DNA from: Nitzschia sp. DOCU1
Taxonomy: Eukaryota; Bacillariophyta; Bacillariophyceae; Bacillariales; Bacillariaceae
NCBI GenBank assembly: GCA_951394045.1
Contig: OX595988.1
Location: forward strand, 2,743,352 to 2,807,351
Direction of reading: 5' to 3'
DNA length: 64,000 nt
Shown here: in pieces, positions 51,499 through 62,006 of the stretch
How the letters are laid out: every line of letters starts with the position of its first letter
How positions within the stretch are numbered: the stretch's first letter is position 1
Made by a program: the position numbers and the translations under genes
The notes under the pieces: generated by a model
What the model was told of the DNA's origin: nothing
Seen by the model: the letters and a program-made list of their open reading frames with translations, nothing else
Database searches by the model: none

Positions 51499-52865
51499 TT
51501 AGACCCATTCCCGAGGATGTTTGCACGCGTCAATGAATTCTGCTTCGGGCGTGCCAGGCTCAGGGATGTGATTGTATTCCCAACGAGCAGTCTCAGGTAA
51601 ACTCATGAGGATGCTCTCAATACGTCCACCAGTCTTCAATCCGAATACAGTTCCTCGGTCGTAGACCAAGTTGAATTCAACGTAACGTCCTCGTCGCATC
51701 AATTGCCATTCCTTTTCCTTTTGAGTGAATTCGTCATTCTTGTGCTTTTCAATGATCGGACCATATGCCTTGATGACGGAGTTGAGACATTCCTTGCTGA
51801 ATTCGAAAATCGTATCCGGCTCGCGGTCGTTCTGGTCGTCAAAGAAAATTCCTCCCAAGCCTCGAGTTTCGTTGCGGTGTTGAATGACGAAATATCGGTC
51901 GGCCCAAGCCTTGAATTCCTTGTAGTATTCAGGATCGTGCTTGTCGCAGATCTCCTTGTACGTTCCATGAAAATGCTTCATATCTTCCTCATTCAAATAA
52001 CTGGGAGTAATATCAGTGCCTCCACCAAACCACCAAACACCACCGTCGGTTTCAAAGTATCGGTAGTTGAAATGCATGGTCGGACAGTGAGGATTCTTGG
52101 GATGCATCACACTGCTCAAACCGCATGCAAAGAAAGGAACACGCTCTCCAGGAGCCATGCCCTTGCTTCGGTCGACGCCGCGCTCAGTGGCGGCTTGGAG
52201 AGCTTCTTGGGGCATGGAACCATAGACAACGCTCAAGTTGACTCCAGCCTTCTCGAAAACCTTTCCGCCTGAAAGAACTCGTGACATGCCACCGCCACCA
52301 TTTGCTCGTGTCCAGCAATCTTCTTGGAACTTTCCTTCGCCATCAATTTCTTCAATGGCCTTGGTAATAGCAATTTGGGCGTCTCTGCACATTTTTTCGA
52401 ATTTGGATCGCATGGGGTAGTTTCCCTCGGGACCATCTCCCTCTCGAACTAGCGTCTCTGGAATTTCGTCCTAAAGCGATAGGCAAAGTTGTCAACATAG
52501 CAAAGTGAGCAAAAACGCTGAAAAAGGTACAACGTCCTGGAGACGAAGCTGCTGGAGAATCAATATGTCGATCTATCATCTACATACCACCGGATTATGA
52601 GAATCCCATCCAAGGTGTGTGGGGGGAGCGTCCTTTCCGGCTTTCTTTCCCTCGGTCTTGGCTTCCTCTGTGGTGGACATTGAATGACTGAGCAGGGCAG
52701 GCGAAGCGAGAAAATAAGTGACAAAGATGGGACTGGTATTTGGCACCGCGATTCAAAGTCGACGTACCTTCCTCCCCGAACAAACGACGCCGGTCGGAGG
52801 GGAGTGAAGCCATTGGCCACCACAGCGGCCGATAGCAACGCAATAAGGGTACTGGCAAATTTCAT
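51499..52865 (-). CDS. HEMF: plastid coproporphyrinogen III oxidase (oxygen-dependent)
   Basis: Three exons, 52865-52768, 52687-52588 and 52470-51499, with introns of 80 and 117 nt; 389 residues. The leader [19 protein letters not shown] followed by FTPLRP is a signal peptide plus plastid motif with Phe after the cleavage site. The catalytic part carries the family blocks [31 protein letters not shown] and [15 protein letters not shown]. The enzyme decarboxylates two propionates of coproporphyrinogen III to give protoporphyrinogen IX, a step toward haem and chlorophyll. Confidence 0.95.
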
Positions 52866-54134
52866 CTCCGATTCGTTCACCAAGGCGAAAAAAAGTGCCG
52901 AAGCTTTGATTCGGGTTGGAACAACGATTGGTGTGCTGTGGAGAGGGCATCCCCCTTGACGAAAATTATCTTCCCAAAGGTGAGATGCGTTCGTTTGCTG
53001 CGAAACATCGACACTTCAACTTACCAAGGACCCGTTCGACCAAAAATGGTGGGTGCAGTTGGCGTCCACGTGGAGTTCATGCTTCATAAACGAAAAAGTC
53101 GTCTGAGTCGAAAGATACCTTGAAGTCGAAGATCCCCCCCCAAAACCTCGTAATAAGTTCGCATTTGCAGCTCGATCTTCTCGGTCACACCCACCACCAC
53201 ACCGACGGTCGGCGCCGACGAGCGTCGTCTTCTGAAGTGCTTTCTCTTGGTTTCAATCCTCAAGATGGTTTTATCATCCGCACCGACAGAGGGGATAAGC
53301 ACGAGGCTAACATGATTATTGTTGCTGTTGTGACATTTGAATCCCGATATGGAATGCAGCGAATGGCCGGTTGGAGCTCAGTAGCGAATGGGAGTACCAC
53401 CACCCCTCTTTCCCCACGACGAAGACTTTTCCGAATCCGTTAGGAAGTGTTGGCATTACATGCGCCGGCGCAACAATTAGCCGTGAGTTGGTGATTTACT
53501 GAGCTATTGTGCTTCATTGGTTGAGGATCTGCCACTGAATCCCCCAGAAATGGAAACGCACCGTTCGGCCCCGAGAAATGCTCTGCAAATTATTAGGATG
53601 TCGTTTCTACTCTCGTTGCAGGGACATTCACATGACCTACGCCACGGGCTCCTGAACAGAGATTATATGGCAGTTTTTCCAACCATCAAAGTTCGACCTG
53701 AATAAGTGGCGCGGGGGAGGTCCACCTGGGACTGGCAATAATCTCTACCGTCTCAAAAAATTCTCTTCTGAATTGACATGTAACCTCCTGTCTGCGGGAG
53801 ATGTCAGAAACGTCTGTTTACATTTCTACATCATCAACTCCGAGATTGGTGATATTCAAGTTGCTCCACGGATCCTCAAAGAGCAAACATTCGATATCAT
53901 TGTTGGGTCGACTACTCCAACTCCAAGGATTTCCAGAATTGTGGAAGATTGCGGTGGGCTTGGCGCTGCCTCATTATCGCGCCCGCTGGTGTCCTTCGTA
54001 CTTAATATAGGGAGACCTACTAATAGAGTAATGCTACTTCCTTATGGTAGAAAGGTGGTGAGATTGGCGTGGTCTGTCTCACCATCTCGAGCTAGATTCT
54101 TTGACCTTTTCGAACGGCGGCTGGTGCCACTTTT
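52866..54134. other. long intergenic region, no gene supported
   Basis: About 1270 bp. Open frames at 53120-53443 and 53773-54189 lack a good start, domain or codon pattern. The left part is the HEMF promoter. Confidence 0.4.
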
Positions 54135-55229
54135 TCAGGCACCAGGCGGGATCTTCGGGATATCCGAAAGCTCCGCAGCAGGATGGTGAAACTCGCCTAT
54201 TCCGACCTGTATACAATACGAGTTGATCGACGGATCCTGCAGCAAGCAGTCGATATCATCATGAGGTTGCCTAGCCCAAAGCTTTCGGAGCTTCTTCAGT
54301 GACTCGCCTCCCCTCCACATGGCAACGTGAAGTCCACCACAATGTTCGCATTCTTTTTCAGAGCTGATGTTGTGCTTTAGGCAGGCATTGAAATCTTTGG
54401 GGCCGACTTTAAATGAATAAGGCGAATACTGCGTGAAGTATGGCCGAGGGTCATCCCAACAATCCCACCTCAAAATGTCCCAATCAGGTGGAACAAGTTG
54501 TACGGACGCCAACAACTTATCCATATCGCGGATAACGAAATCATCCTCAAGTACCAATGTCGTGCCTGTGACGTTTAAATGATCCATGATGTACATATTT
54601 GATCTTGCCACTCCCGATAGACCGATGCACTGACGCCCTTGCTTTTCCGCAATGCAAATATCTGGTTCTCCCTTGAGGGCTGCAACGCGATGATAGGGAA
54701 TGGATTGCTTAGACAGCCAAGACCCCATAATAGCTCGCCTGAGGGGTCGATGATCCAGATTGATGTAGTAGATGCGATCGATGTTGGGTATCACTGAGAC
54801 ATTCTTCGAATCCGGGATTCCTTCTCTTAGGATAGTTTCCGTTGCGTACGTCCTCCCGGAACACGTCAAAAGTACCGTCGAATCTAGGCCTGGAATTTTC
54901 CCTTTGGATATGGCTTCATAGTTCTCCGACCACCCCCAGTATTCACAATTTTCCGGGTGGTGTACGTACACCAACTCCTGTAAACGTTGCTCCCGCCATG
55001 CATAGTCATATCTCCCACGCAAGAAACCTCGAATGTCCTTCAATTCCACTAGCATTCCAGCCGCAAAGAGACACCCGCCAACCCGGAGCACAGTCTTTAA
55101 AGGCCAACGTCTGGTTCTACGCGCTTCGTTTCCAAGCACTTTCGGTAGCATGTTTGCGATATGGGCGTGTTTGCAAGATAAGCGTCGCGAGAGCGGAATC
55201 TGCCGAGCATCTGTATGCATGCTCCCCAT
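54135..55229 (-). CDS. type II membrane glycosyltransferase, family 25-like (copy 2)
   Basis: 364 residues. One membrane segment lies near residues 46-62 (VLRVGGCLFAAGMLVEL). The lumenal domain matches copy 1 at 46012-47160 over long blocks: NIDRIYYINLDHRPLRRAIM, TTLVLEDDFVI, LVPPDWDILRWDCWD, and QDPSINSYCIQVGIGEFHH. The N-termini have diverged and the C-terminus ends earlier (IPKIPPGA). The pair are inverted and about 7 kb apart. Same expected role in the secretory pathway. Confidence 0.83.
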   Translation of the reverse strand: MGSMHTDARQIPLSRRLSCKHAHIANMLPKVLGNEARRTRRWPLKTVLRVGGCLFAAGMLVELKDIRGFLRGRYDYAWREQRLQELVYVHHPENCEYWGWSENYEAISKGKIPGLDSTVLLTCSGRTYATETILREGIPDSKNVSVIPNIDRIYYINLDHRPLRRAIMGSWLSKQSIPYHRVAALKGEPDICIAEKQGRQCIGLSGVARSNMYIMDHLNVTGTTLVLEDDFVIRDMDKLLASVQLVPPDWDILRWDCWDDPRPYFTQYSPYSFKVGPKDFNACLKHNISSEKECEHCGGLHVAMWRGGESLKKLRKLWARQPHDDIDCLLQDPSINSYCIQVGIGEFHHPAAELSDIPKIPPGA

Positions 55230-55392
55230 TGTCGTTCATACGCTGTCGGAATCACGCCGCTCGGGGCAACCCGATCATGTACCAGTATGGGAACCTTTTA
55301 GTGTGTCGCAGTGCGACATATTGTATATGCCTCTATTAGCGTTTACGCTGATTCGATTGGCTCTCCCCATAGTAATTTTGGTGTTTCCGCTG

Positions 55393-55449
55393 ATGCTATT
55401 GGCTGCTCTTCTAGTGGAGCAATGCTATTGGCTGCTCTTCTAGTCGAGC
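55393..55449. repeat. 29-bp tandem duplication
   Basis: ATGCTATTGGCTGCTCTTCT followed by AGTGGAGCA is repeated once with a single base change (G to C). Confidence 0.8.
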
Positions 55450-55635
55450 GCGTACGCCACGATTCCCCTCAAATTTGTCGGGGGAAGGCTTGCCACAACA
55501 GACTCTCTTTTTGGCAAACGACAGACTAAACCACCTACCTACATTCGAATCCCTCTACGTACCAGGTAGCTAGTTTTTACCACCATCTTTCGTGTGTTGC
55601 TGCCTAAACTCGATAATGGTCCGTGGCTCTCCCTG

Positions 55636-55812
55636 GGGAGACCATGAAAATCAATGGCGCGGTGGGGTGGGGGCCCTGCCGGCGCCGCAAGGTCGAAAAG
55701 TGAAGAACCAAGCAAGTGTAAGAAACTCTCACGATGAATAGTGGGAGACCATGAAAATCAATGGCGCGGTGGGGTGGGGGCCCTGCCGGCGCAAACTCTC
55801 ACGATGAATAGT
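55636..55812. repeat. tandem duplication with internal deletion
   Basis: Copy 1 (55636-55742) and copy 2 (55743-55812) share the first 50 bp (GGGAGACCATGAAAATCAAT...) and the end ACTCTCACGATGAATAGT. Copy 2 lacks about 37 bp from the middle. Confidence 0.8.
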
Positions 55813-56030
55813 TCGCCGTTATATTAGTTAGAAATTACGGGTAAATCACGCGCGCTTTTTTCGAAAAATACTGAAAATCGTCCGAACACCCCCCAAATCG
55901 GTTTTGATGGTTTTTCTCACGTTGTGGAATCAAAGCAAACAATGACCTTGGAGACATCACTCCGGCTCATTCAAAGGCACTCAATGAATGGATAATTTTA
56001 CCGGTTGTGAAGGACTCATCCAGAATTTGC

Positions 56031-56158
56031 CTTCCAAGAAAGCGGCCTTGTTGGACTTTTTTGTTCCAAACCGCCATTGTCGTGCCCGTGCAAATGGGCG
56101 CGTCAATGGCGCGGGTTTGGAACCAAAAAGGTGCGGCAAGGCCCGCTTTCTTGGAAGA
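56031..56158. repeat. imperfect 50-bp foldback
   Basis: Arms 56031-56079 and 56104-56158 are inverted copies (CTTCCAAGAAAGCGG... against ...CCCGCTTTCTTGGAAG), with a 24-bp GC-rich loop. It may be a foldback element or a small transcribed hairpin. Confidence 0.7.
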
Positions 56159-56564
56159 AAGCAAGTTCGTTCGCGAAAAACTATGACAGAGATACGTTTA
56201 ATTTTAAGGGGTATCACGATGTTTTAGGTGTTTACAACACTCAACACATTACCCTACCCTTCTGCCTTCCACGCTACTTGATTAGCCCGCTTTTTCCTCT
56301 CTGTTAGTCTGTCCGCCTACCGACCTTGTCTCCGAGCAAGAACAGTCGCCACGTGGATGGCTACGAGGGACGCGATGGTATCTTTGGTTCGAAGGGTTCG
56401 GATTTTTCCTCTCTGTAGAATGTGTACCGGGGCCTACGACACGCCCGTTTTGTCACCAACCAAATCTTCGGCAGTTGCCACCACAACGAACGAGCATGGC
56501 GCACATCATCCATCATCCTTCTTTCATAACACAAGTTTTGTATTACCTTTCGCGTTTCATCAGC

Positions 56565-59348
56565 ATGGCTCTGATTGTCTCTTTGCGGCGTTTTCTCGCC
56601 CCATTAACAGTCATTGCCATGTTCACGACGTTTGCTTGCCGTTGCTCATCATTGCTACCGACGGCGGCAGCCTTTTCCCTCTCTGTTCGGGGTCGTCGTG
56701 TCGCCTCGCCGGCGTCCTTGTGGACGACGACGCATCTATGGGAGACGACACGAGAAAGCGCTACAACAGCACCCAACAATCAAGAGTTGGTGCGACGACG
56801 CATTGAAGTGAATCGCGCCAAACGAGCCGCACGGGAACGCACCCTCCAAGAACGTGCCGACAAGAATTTTCGTATCAAACGTCTCTTGTACAGCACCGAT
56901 GCTGCCGCTGCTGCTACTACGAATGACGACACGGATGAGGCTACGGTCCTTCCAGCTTTATATGCGGTCAGAGTCTGGGTAGACGGTACCTTGCGTGAAG
57001 AAATGCGATTGAGTGGGCGTGAAAAACGAGGTCGTGTCTTTTTGGAAGCCGGATCTGAATCTACAAGGACCCTAAAGGGTCTCCAAACTGAATTGTATGA
57101 TTTTTTCAGTGCCTTGCGAAAGAATAACTTTATCTTGACGGCAAGTATACCACAAGTTGACAACAATAACAACGAAATGGCGGAAGAATCCTGGCCCATT
57201 GTTAGCGACGACGATGTTGTCAAAACATTTCAAAAGGCGGACGACTACTTTTTCGAAATGCAACAGCAGCAACAACAATCTTCGATAATGATGAAACGAC
57301 CAGCGATTCAAATCAATGTCTTGAAAAATCCCAACGCCCCGCCCCCACTACCCCCACCCCCGTACTTGGAGGGCATGGCCGATCCCAGTGATACAAAGAC
57401 CATGACCATGCTGTCCTTTTATGCCTTTCCACCACAGGGCATTGAGGATCCGGAAGCCTTTGCCTTTGATTTGAAAAAGAAATGGAAACCCTTTCAAGCC
57501 TTGGGCCGAGTCTATGTGGCCAAGGAGGGCGTGAATGCACAAATGAGCGTTCCGACCAATGTCTTGGAAAATTTTAGAAATTGTTGTCGATCGATTCCTG
57601 AACTGGGAGAATACATGGAAAATGATATTAACATTGATCCCAAGCCATTGACATTGGAGGAATTCGCTTCAGCGGGTGTGCCTATTAATGGTAAACCGGC
57701 GGCTCCCTTTCGAAATCTTCATGTCCGTGTTCGAACACAAGTGGTGGCGGATGGACTAGACAAGTCGTTGGACTGGCAATCGGCGGGATATGATTGTCCT
57801 CCCTTGGAATGGCACCAAAAGTTAAAAGAGGCACGGGAATTGCGAGCACAAGGCAAGCTGGCTGCCGCTCCGATTCTGTTGGATTGTAGGAATACCTACG
57901 AAACGGATATTGGTATCTTTGAAGGGGCCGAACCACTCAATACCGAATCCTTTCGAGAAAGTTGGGATGTCTTGAAGGATCGATTGGCAAATACTCCCAA
58001 AGATGCCCCCATTATGACGTATTGTACGGGAGGCATTCGTTGCGTCAAGGTTGGCGCCTACTTGACGCAAGAACTCGGATTTACCAATGTCTCTCGTTTG
58101 GCGGGAGGCATTATTGCCTACGATCGCACTCTGAACGAAAAGGCACAAGGCGAAGAGTCCATGTTCAAGGGGACCAACTTTGTCTTTGATGGACGGCTTG
58201 GACGGCCCATTACAGAAGACGCCTTGGCGACCTGTTTGACTTGTGGAGCAGAAACGTCATTGGTGTCCAACTGTCTCAACGACAGCTGCCACAAACGCAT
58301 GGTCCAATGTGAATCCTGTCGAACATCCTTTCACGGAACCTGTTCCAATGCTTGTAAGAATCGTGTCGTCAATGGTGGCATGGTACCACTACGACGGACT
58401 GTGGAAGAATCCAACGGTGTTGCTGCTGCAAATGGTGAAGCACAAGCTTCCCCCCGCCAAGTTTACTCATCATTGGATGCCTACAGCATGGGACATTCAT
58501 CTCCAGTGCCATCTATCTACAAGGAGATTGAATTGACGACACAATCTTATCTTCCTTCGGGATCTCACATGGTCTCGGGGGCAGCACAAGGACGACTGTT
58601 GAAACAGCTCACTTCCATGACGCGTGAGGGTCGCGTTTTGGAGATTGGCACCTTTACTGGATATGCCACAGCGTGCTTTCTGGAGGGAGCTTTCAATGTT
58701 GGTCAAGTGATTGGACAAAGTGGCGGAAACAAGGATCACGGGCCTTATGTCATGACCTTGGAACGGGATGGCAGAGCGTACAATCTGGCGGTGGCACATC
58801 TTCGGGCCGTTGCCGAGCATGGCGTCGGCGAGGCTGGTAGCGAGGCCGTATGCGCACTCCGCAATAGTAACAACGTGCCAGAAGTCAAGGATAATCTTGT
58901 TTCGGTAAGCATGCATGGCGTGGCCTCGTGCGATCTCGTACGCGTTACCGATGCATTGGCTACTGTCGAAGCCATGGCCGCTGGGACGGGATATGATATT
59001 GTGCAACCATCCGCCCCTTTTGATCTTGTCTTTGTCGACGCTGACAAGACAAGACTATTGGAATATGTTGAAGCCTGTCTGACTAGCGATCAGCTGCTCA
59101 AACGAGGTGGCCTCATTGTGGTGGACAATGTTCTATGGAAAGGGCTCGTACTAGAGGCCAGCGCTGGAACGTTTGCCTCGATTGTTGAAACGGAAGAAGC
59201 AGAACAAGACGAGCTCCGAAAGAATCGAAGAGCCCGCAAGCTTGCCAATCAAATGCATCAGTTCAACAGTGCCATGGCCAAAGACGACCGAGTGGAAGTA
59301 TTGGTGTTGCCCATGCGCGATGGACTGAGCGTAATTCGAAAAAAGTAG
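56565..59348 (+). CDS. plastid-targeted TrhO rhodanese / TrmR-like methyltransferase fusion
   Basis: 927 residues, single exon. An ATG at 56496 would add 23 residues. The leader (FLAPLTVIAMFTTFAC, then PTAAAFSLS) fits a signal peptide plus ASAFAP-type plastid motif. After a region of unknown function comes a TrhO/YceA module: FYAFPPQGIEDPEAF and VYVAKEGVNAQ (acylphosphatase-like N-domain, from about residue 285), a rhodanese domain with CTGGIRC (Cys487), and the zinc-type cysteine block CLTCG...CHKR..CESC. The last 270 residues form a class I SAM methyltransferase of the CCoAOMT/TrmR type: VLEIGTFTGYA, LVFVDADKTR, VDNVLWKGLV. In bacteria TrhO hydroxylates U34 of tRNA and TrmR methylates that hydroxyl to give mo5U. 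A plastid enzyme doing both steps is inferred. Confidence 0.9.
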   Translation: MALIVSLRRFLAPLTVIAMFTTFACRCSSLLPTAAAFSLSVRGRRVASPASLWTTTHLWETTRESATTAPNNQELVRRRIEVNRAKRAARERTLQERADKNFRIKRLLYSTDAAAAATTNDDTDEATVLPALYAVRVWVDGTLREEMRLSGREKRGRVFLEAGSESTRTLKGLQTELYDFFSALRKNNFILTASIPQVDNNNNEMAEESWPIVSDDDVVKTFQKADDYFFEMQQQQQQSSIMMKRPAIQINVLKNPNAPPPLPPPPYLEGMADPSDTKTMTMLSFYAFPPQGIEDPEAFAFDLKKKWKPFQALGRVYVAKEGVNAQMSVPTNVLENFRNCCRSIPELGEYMENDINIDPKPLTLEEFASAGVPINGKPAAPFRNLHVRVRTQVVADGLDKSLDWQSAGYDCPPLEWHQKLKEARELRAQGKLAAAPILLDCRNTYETDIGIFEGAEPLNTESFRESWDVLKDRLANTPKDAPIMTYCTGGIRCVKVGAYLTQELGFTNVSRLAGGIIAYDRTLNEKAQGEESMFKGTNFVFDGRLGRPITEDALATCLTCGAETSLVSNCLNDSCHKRMVQCESCRTSFHGTCSNACKNRVVNGGMVPLRRTVEESNGVAAANGEAQASPRQVYSSLDAYSMGHSSPVPSIYKEIELTTQSYLPSGSHMVSGAAQGRLLKQLTSMTREGRVLEIGTFTGYATACFLEGAFNVGQVIGQSGGNKDHGPYVMTLERDGRAYNLAVAHLRAVAEHGVGEAGSEAVCALRNSNNVPEVKDNLVSVSMHGVASCDLVRVTDALATVEAMAAGTGYDIVQPSAPFDLVFVDADKTRLLEYVEACLTSDQLLKRGGLIVVDNVLWKGLVLEASAGTFASIVETEEAEQDELRKNRRARKLANQMHQFNSAMAKDDRVEVLVLPMRDGLSVIRKK

Positions 59349-59490
59349 AAGTGTAACTTGTGTGCTAGGCACGGTTTTGCCCGCCCCGACGTTCTACGAA
59401 ACAAAATATCCTCTCAATGATCGGATCGGTTAATACCATGGTTAATCATTTTCTATTTCCTGATTGATTCATTTGGAAAGGTTATTCATT

Positions 59491-60226
59491 CTACATCATG
59501 TCGGCTTTGGCCTTCTCGATCAACTCTCCAAGCTCTCCCGTTTGGTAGAGCTCAATCATAATGTCGGAACCTCCAATGAACTCCCCTAGAGTGAAACATA
59601 AGACATTTGAGACAAATAAAGTTGCATAGAGATATCACCATTTCAATTGTTCACTTACCTGCTACGTAGAGCTGTGGGATGGTGGGCCATTGCGAGAAGT
59701 CCTTTACACCCTGTCGGATAGCTGCGCCAGCGACAAAAACGAGAATGTGAGAATAACTTCCCCCCACAACTATATGTTGACTATATGCCAACGTACCTTC
59801 GTCTGCTAGGACATCCACGGTGTGGAAATCAATGTCGAATGCCTGCAAGATCTGCACTGCCGTGTTGCTGAAACGAGGGAAAGGCGGACCAATGAGCGGA
59901 TGTAGTCATATTGAGAATTTCCGAGCACACTTGGTCGACAAAGCCTACCTGAAACCACATTGGGGGAACAGTTTTGAGCCTTTCATGAACAATAAGACAG
60001 GATAGGTATCGACGAGATCCTGGATCCGTTCTTGGGTGGCGTCAGGTGTTTCCTGGAAGAAATCGTCAGACATCATCAACCTCGGAAGGTGGCCCTCCCC
60101 CAAAGATCGATCGGCTCTTGTCATGCCATTTGGTCGCGGTGCAAAAGAATAGCAAGACGGCATGACCGAAAAGGTCACGAACAATCCCAAGCACAAGGTG
60201 ATGATGGTGTTTTTGTAGAGAGTCAT
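59491..60226 (-). CDS. plastid monothiol (CGFS) glutaredoxin
   Basis: Four exons, 60226-59949, 59867-59797, 59721-59659 and 59585-59491, with introns of 81, 75 and 73 nt; 168 residues. The signal peptide ends in CYSFAPRP, a clear ASAFAP-type plastid motif. The first splice restores the active site CGFS (Cys90) from CGF and the next exon. FMKGSKLFPQ, AIRQGVKDFSQWPTIPQLYV and GGSDIM follow the Grx5/GRXS14 family. Such proteins bind a glutathione-ligated 2Fe-2S cluster and pass it to target proteins. Confidence 0.95.
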
Positions 60227-60818
60227 GATGCAGTATCTTGTTGGACTTGTTTTAGATGTTTTATGGTGATCCCAAATTCACGATAGAGGTCGGTGGTTTG
60301 GTGGGTGGGACAGAGAAAGATCGGCCACGAAAATGATGATCGATGGGCGGAAGACGTTCTTCGCGTGTCGCGAGAGGCGTACGTCATACTCGCCGTGGTC
60401 TCGATTGGGGGCGGGGAATGAAGAAATTCTGAAAGGGGGAATCGGGCTTTAGCTGCCACAAAAATGATTGTCGTCTTCGACCTCGGTACAATAGTTGGTT
60501 GATCGACTAGGTAAATATTCCATCTGCTGTTTACTAGTAGAAGATCTATTCTAGAAAATCAACCGTTTACACTTTCCACCAGCAATGACTTGTTTCTTTG
60601 GCCTCTGGCTAGCGATCCCTGACAAGCCTGACCTAGTATTGCTACAACGACCGACCTCAATGACACTATTTGCTGTAACAATCGACAGGGACTTAGTGGC
60701 CAGAGACCAGACTCAACTTATGACAAAAGTCAAGGAATTCAAGGGCCGATCCAATCGTCCAGAAGATATGTATTATTGTTAATTCATACAGTTAGTTATG
60801 TAGAGACCAGAGACTTCG
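60227..60818. other. intergenic region
   Basis: Glutaredoxin promoter side and 3' side of the next gene. A 65-codon plus-strand frame at 60585-60782 has no supporting feature and is not called. Confidence 0.4.
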
Positions 60819-61607
60819 TTATTGGCGGTGACTGTGGTGGTGGCAGTGTTGACAGTGATGATGCGGGCCGTGATTATGGCACGAACAATTGCGTACTTGA
60901 TGTTGATGTTCCTGCATCTTAGCAGCGCATTGCTCTACTAGGAGTTTCAGCTTTTCGCATCCCCGCTCAATGAGATGATGGCGCTCTACAAACTCCAACG
61001 TTGCCTTCCAGCAGTACGCAGCAAACTTGACAAACTTGTCTCGTCCATGATGTCTTTGATCCGCTTGTTTAATTCGCTGTATTGCTTCGTTGGCCGCCTC
61101 ACGGCCTTTGTCCACAAGGTGGTGCTTCGAATCCACTTCCCGCCATTTGTCCCGTGCCACTAGCGCTACCTCCCCTAGAGCCCGAGCCACGTCCCCGGCA
61201 GCGCCCTCCTGCTTGGTGTAATATGCAGTTCCAAACCCGAATATCAGTGATAACAGCGGGCCACCAACCAAGAGCCCTAACACGGCCCCAGCGGCGCCTG
61301 CCCCCACCGCCCGCTGCCCTTCCCGTCTTTCTGCAGGCGTCTGTTCAGGATTTTGCTCATCCCCATCATTGCTTACAACTTCGCTGGAATCGCGGCTCAG
61401 ATTACTGAGGGACTCGCTTTCCGGAATCGGGGATTCCCCGACCGATGGGTAACGGGCACTATTTGTGATGCTGCTGAGGGGCGAGGAGGCGATGGCTTCC
61501 GCTGTTACAACAGTGTCATCCGATAGCTCGGCATCAATCGAAACTACCGACGCCGAGACAAACGGGATACCGTCATAATCGTAGGCACCTTCAGCAAGCT
61601 CCACCAT
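60819..61607 (-). CDS. glycine-rich membrane protein with His/Cys tail (family member 1)
   Basis: 262 residues. A disordered acidic/Ser N-terminus leads to a hydrophobic glycine-rich hairpin (GAGAAGAVLGLLVGGPLLSLIFGFG, about 100-125), then the shared block GDVARALGEVALVARDKWREVDSKHHLV and a helical region. The C-terminus is extremely rich in His and Cys (HNHGPHHHCQHCHHHSH) and should bind Zn, Cu or Ni. Two tandem paralogues follow at 62007 and 63541. Function unknown. Confidence 0.8.
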   Translation of the reverse strand: MVELAEGAYDYDGIPFVSASVVSIDAELSDDTVVTAEAIASSPLSSITNSARYPSVGESPIPESESLSNLSRDSSEVVSNDGDEQNPEQTPAERREGQRAVGAGAAGAVLGLLVGGPLLSLIFGFGTAYYTKQEGAAGDVARALGEVALVARDKWREVDSKHHLVDKGREAANEAIQRIKQADQRHHGRDKFVKFAAYCWKATLEFVERHHLIERGCEKLKLLVEQCAAKMQEHQHQVRNCSCHNHGPHHHCQHCHHHSHRQ

Positions 61608-62006
61608 GGTTCAAGTTTGTATTTTTCCTCACAGTAATAAGACTTCGCTTCTTCCTCGGCTCTCAAAAGCACGTGGGATGAAATACTGCTGCCATTCGGA
61701 TTTTGTGACACTTGGCAATTTTCCTAACCGTGCTTCTGCACCGCGATGGTGGTCCACGACTAAAAATCCTTTCCAGTTGCATCCTCGATCCTCGCGCCGG
61801 CACGGCAACGAAATTGTTCTGTCTTGACCACTTCGAATGCATAGACCGGTAGAATGAATCTAGAAGGACTACTATCGTAGAGGTGTAATAGTGTTGCAAT
61901 CCTAGTAGAGTGCTAAGCTATCATACAACCGCAGAAGATCTGGCTCGAAAATAAAAGAGGGATGCCTGTAGTGCTGGCTACAGAGGCCACCAAGAAACAC
62001 CTGTTA
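61608..62006. other. intergenic region between paralogues
   Basis: About 400 bp between two minus-strand paralogues. No gene seen. Confidence 0.4.

Larger units (their letters stand above)
55230..56564. other. repeat-rich intergenic region
   Basis: About 1.3 kb with two tandem duplications and one long foldback, annotated separately, plus the promoter and possible N-terminal extension of the next gene (ATG at 56496). No gene is supported. Confidence 0.5.

Noticed and set aside
52866..54134. Frames at 53120-53443 and 53773-54189
   Set aside because: Starts are not ATG or are poor, and no domain is present. The second overlaps the glycosyltransferase gene on the other strand.
60585..60782. 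65-codon plus-strand frame
   Set aside because: It starts with ATG but has no domain, signal or neighbour support; chance is likely at this length.
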